A stretch of 15,619 nucleotides of DNA from Asterionellopsis glacialis. Lineage: Eukaryota > Bacillariophyta > Plagiogrammaphyceae > Rhaphoneidales > Asterionellopsidaceae. The translations under genes and the position numbers were made by a program. Below the pieces are notes generated by a model. It saw nothing but the letters and a program-made list of their open reading frames with translations. It was not told where the DNA came from and made no database searches. How positions within the stretch are numbered: position 1 is the first letter of the stretch; every line of letters starts with the position of its first letter. The stretch covers positions 8,388 through 24,006 of the forward strand of contig WKLE02002039.1 in the NCBI GenBank assembly GCA_014885115.2. Reading direction: 5' to 3'. Below, piece by piece: positions 13,490 to 15,619 of the stretch.

Positions 13490-15202
13490 TTATAAATTAC
13501 TTGTAAATCTTGCTGCGCCAACACCTGCTGCTCCTACTGCCATGGCTAAGAAGAAACGAGGTTGATACTTTTCAAGAAAATAATAGGCGACTACCAATTC
13601 TAAAAGTGAGCGAATTTGATATCCACATCTCCATATGCCATTGTGGACAGGTGTTGTTGCAAAAATGTTCAAAGGATGATCCACCCCAAGGCCTCCTGCA
13701 CCACGTCCATTCGTAGATTGTTCTTTTAAATCATGAAGTAATAGATATGTCATTAGGACATTACTTGTCTCTGGATCGAATATACGTATCGGTTTGATGT
13801 GATTAGCACCTGCATAGGCAGCTGCTAATAATTTGTTTTTCAAGACACTTTGTGTGTTCGAAGCAGGTGCGACATTGGATGAGACGACCGCTCCATGCTC
13901 ATACTTGGCAACCATAGCTCTCCAATGCTGCAATCGTTTGGCCAAATAATAATTTGGTCCCTGCTGTAATACCATTGCATCCACCAAGGGAAGTTGTGGT
14001 TGTTGTCCTGCAATGTTGGGTTGAAGAAATCGTGTGTCTGTCGTATCGAAGCATTTCATTAGACGTTGCAATATGTCATGGTGATGAATATCATCCCTAT
14101 AATTTTGGTTCGATGCTTCACGTGCTGCATGCGGGATTGCAAAACAGTCCGTGGGTGAACATAAGTATGCCAAGGCACTATTGGGACGTGCCTCTAAACA
14201 ACCCGATGCTACAGCATCCATAGCAAGAGATACACGTACAAATGCGGAGCTATCTAAATACGCATACGATCCGAGAACAAGACGTTTATCCGGACATTGG
14301 TATATTAACCAATCCCGCAATTCATTGATTTGCGTCAATAAGTTACATCCCGCACGTACAGTCATTTCCTTTTCAGTCGGCGCAGTAGTAGCAGTAGTCG
14401 TATGCTGTCTTCTTGTCATGGGGAATGATAATGTTCCTGGAGACGACTTGGCAAGAGTCATGAGACGTTCCCATACAGCTGGTATTGGCAAGTCAATCGC
14501 AATTACATGTGCACCCAGGGATAACAATGTTTGAAGTGGTCCCATAGCTGCACCAGCCCCCATTACAACAAATACCCAATCTGATAATTGTAAATTGAGA
14601 TCTTGGCGTGTTAAGTTTCGAATAGCTTCAGCTGTATCAGGTTCTACAACACCAACGCGTGCCCAATCATCTAATTGTTGTATAACGTCCGCACCATACA
14701 ACACAGTATTTCTCTTGTTCTTGTCCTTTCCAATAGGTAGTTTTAAATGATTGTGATTATCAGTATTATTGTTTCCATCAATAGTTGATGGCAACTGTCC
14801 CGTTCCAACGATTTTACCTGTTTCAAAGACTAGCGACGATTCATCGTTGATTCCGTGATTGTTAGTCAGCGCATTTTTGAGAGATGTTCCTTGATAACGA
14901 AATGTGTCATACAAACGGTCCAATCCTGCTTGCGCTACTGCCAAACATGCGTCCGATGATTCTGTACAAATTTCCATGTTACGAATCACATGATCATGAT
15001 AGTTCCATCTCCAATTAGATTCATCGCGAATCTGTAACGCAACATCGTGTGCGGTTTCACTGTAAGGTGATGCAGCTTCCGTTGAAAAGAACAAAATATC
15101 CTTCCCCGTCGAACTCGTGGAAGATGTTGGGTAATCTAAAGCTGCTGTTGCTGTTCTTGTGGATGATGCTGTTCGGGCTGATGCAACAGTAGATTTGTTC
15201 AT
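13490..15202 (-). CDS. Rossmann-fold protein of unknown function
   Basis: The protein has 570 residues, with A at -3 of the ATG. The first 35 residues are Ser/Thr/Ala-rich and could be disordered or a weak targeting peptide. Residues 165-205 form a helical lead-in. Residues 209-238 are a clear Rossmann beta-alpha-beta: V-F-V-V-M-G-A-G-A-A-M-G-P-L, helix, then A-H-V-I-A-I-D-L, whose terminal Asp fits NAD- or AdoMet-type cofactors. Other conserved-looking blocks are GCNLLTQ (285-291), LGSYAYLD (310-317), ALAYLCSPTD (343-352) and, near the end, HNGIWRCGYQIRSLLE (520-535). A short hydrophobic C-terminus (550-563) could be a membrane anchor. The central region (140-155) and the segment at 265-275 are low-complexity insertions. 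It looks like an NAD(P)-dependent oxidoreductase-like or methyltransferase-like enzyme, but I do not recognise the family. Confidence 0.8.
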   Translation of the reverse strand: MNKSTVASARTASSTRTATAALDYPTSSTSSTGKDILFFSTEAASPYSETAHDVALQIRDESNWRWNYHDHVIRNMEICTESSDACLAVAQAGLDRLYDTFRYQGTSLKNALTNNHGINDESSLVFETGKIVGTGQLPSTIDGNNNTDNHNHLKLPIGKDKNKRNTVLYGADVIQQLDDWARVGVVEPDTAEAIRNLTRQDLNLQLSDWVFVVMGAGAAMGPLQTLLSLGAHVIAIDLPIPAVWERLMTLAKSSPGTLSFPMTRRQHTTTATTAPTEKEMTVRAGCNLLTQINELRDWLIYQCPDKRLVLGSYAYLDSSAFVRVSLAMDAVASGCLEARPNSALAYLCSPTDCFAIPHAAREASNQNYRDDIHHHDILQRLMKCFDTTDTRFLQPNIAGQQPQLPLVDAMVLQQGPNYYLAKRLQHWRAMVAKYEHGAVVSSNVAPASNTQSVLKNKLLAAAYAGANHIKPIRIFDPETSNVLMTYLLLHDLKEQSTNGRGAGGLGVDHPLNIFATTPVHNGIWRCGYQIRSLLELVVAYYFLEKYQPRFFLAMAVGAAGVGAARFTSNL

Positions 15203-15619
15203 ATTCTATATCTTCAATATACACATAAACAAAGGTGTTAGACGACAATCCTGCCGTGTCGTGGTCCTGTCGTTGGCGATATAACTTGCTATATATCGCT
15301 CAGATCTTCAACCAGCGCTATTCTATTGCTATGATCGAGCTGCTGCCGCTCCATTTCTGCTCATTTTCACTGCTTAGATTCTCAGAAGAAAAAATGATTT
15401 CAATGACGTGTACTGTCTGTACGTAGTAAGTAGGATTACCATCATCGATCGACACGCACGGAAAAACAACGTAACAGTACCAAAGGTACGCTATGCTTAT
15501 CATACCAGGTCTTACGTAGAAATACTTGATACGAGGACATTCGTCGTCTTCAGGTCGTATTGACCGCACACGCACTCCCTTGTGTGCCTCCCCCCAAATT
15601 TTCACTTTTTTTTGTTCTC
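15203..15619. promoter_or_regulatory. Upstream region of the Rossmann-fold gene
   Basis: This 417-bp stretch runs to the window edge and should contain the 5' UTR and promoter of the minus-strand gene ending here. A perfect inverted repeat, GCGATATA-8 bases-TATATCGC (15276-15299), lies 74-97 bp upstream of the ATG. TATA-like sequence is present within it. An open frame at 15318-15605 on the minus strand has no recognisable domain and is not called. Confidence 0.4.
15276..15299. promoter_or_regulatory. Perfect inverted repeat upstream of the Rossmann-fold gene
   Basis: The arms GCGATATA and TATATCGC are exact reverse complements, separated by ACTTGCTA. The site is 74-97 bp upstream of the start codon of the minus-strand gene. 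It could be a dimeric transcription-factor site, a TATA-containing core promoter, or a chance palindrome in AT-rich DNA. Confidence 0.35.

Noticed and set aside
15318..15605. 95-codon minus-strand open frame at the right edge
   Set aside because: It has no domain and irregular composition, and it lies where the 5' UTR/promoter of the Rossmann gene should be.

Overview
The window looks like nuclear DNA of a single-celled eukaryote, most likely a stramenopile and probably a diatom. The genes are long, essentially intronless and closely packed on both strands. Start codons sit in eukaryotic contexts (A or G at -3), with no ribosome-binding sites or operons. The proteins carry SET, JmjC, Tudor-like, leucine-rich and ankyrin-type repeats, with long acidic or lysine-rich disordered tails. 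The diatom assignment is an inference from protein style (notably the ankyrin-like 'YPEA' repeats), not a database match.

Layout, left to right. (1) The 3' end of a plus-strand gene with a nucleoside-diphosphate-kinase-like motif (3-344). (2) A convergent minus-strand gene of about 1,318 codons (1005-4961). It encodes a predicted secretory protein that combines a SET methyltransferase domain, a spermidine-synthase-like domain, two degenerate AdoMet-decarboxylase (SpeD)-like segments and Tudor-like modules. (3) A gene-free stretch with a near-perfect tandem duplication (about 97/107 bp). (4) A plus-strand ankyrin-like/leucine-rich protein with a 116-residue internal repeat (5933-7876). (5) A convergent minus-strand NO66/MINA-type JmjC oxygenase (7983-10274). 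(6) A divergent plus-strand P-loop protein of unknown role with an unusual Walker A motif (10706-12106). (7) A plus-strand SMYD-like SET protein (12650-13465), preceded by a 58-codon upstream ORF. (8) A convergent minus-strand Rossmann-type protein of unknown function (13490-15202), only 24 bp from the SET gene.

Three of the seven complete genes belong to protein methylation or 2-oxoglutarate hydroxylation/demethylation families. In eukaryotes, adjacency alone does not prove joint function. The most unusual object is the SET/polyamine-synthase-like/SpeD-like/Tudor fusion. Its decarboxylase-like parts have lost the pyruvoyl-forming serine and its aminopropyltransferase motifs are altered, so it may be a binding or regulatory protein, or a methyltransferase, rather than a polyamine enzyme. 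No tRNA, rRNA, CRISPR array or transposase was recognised.
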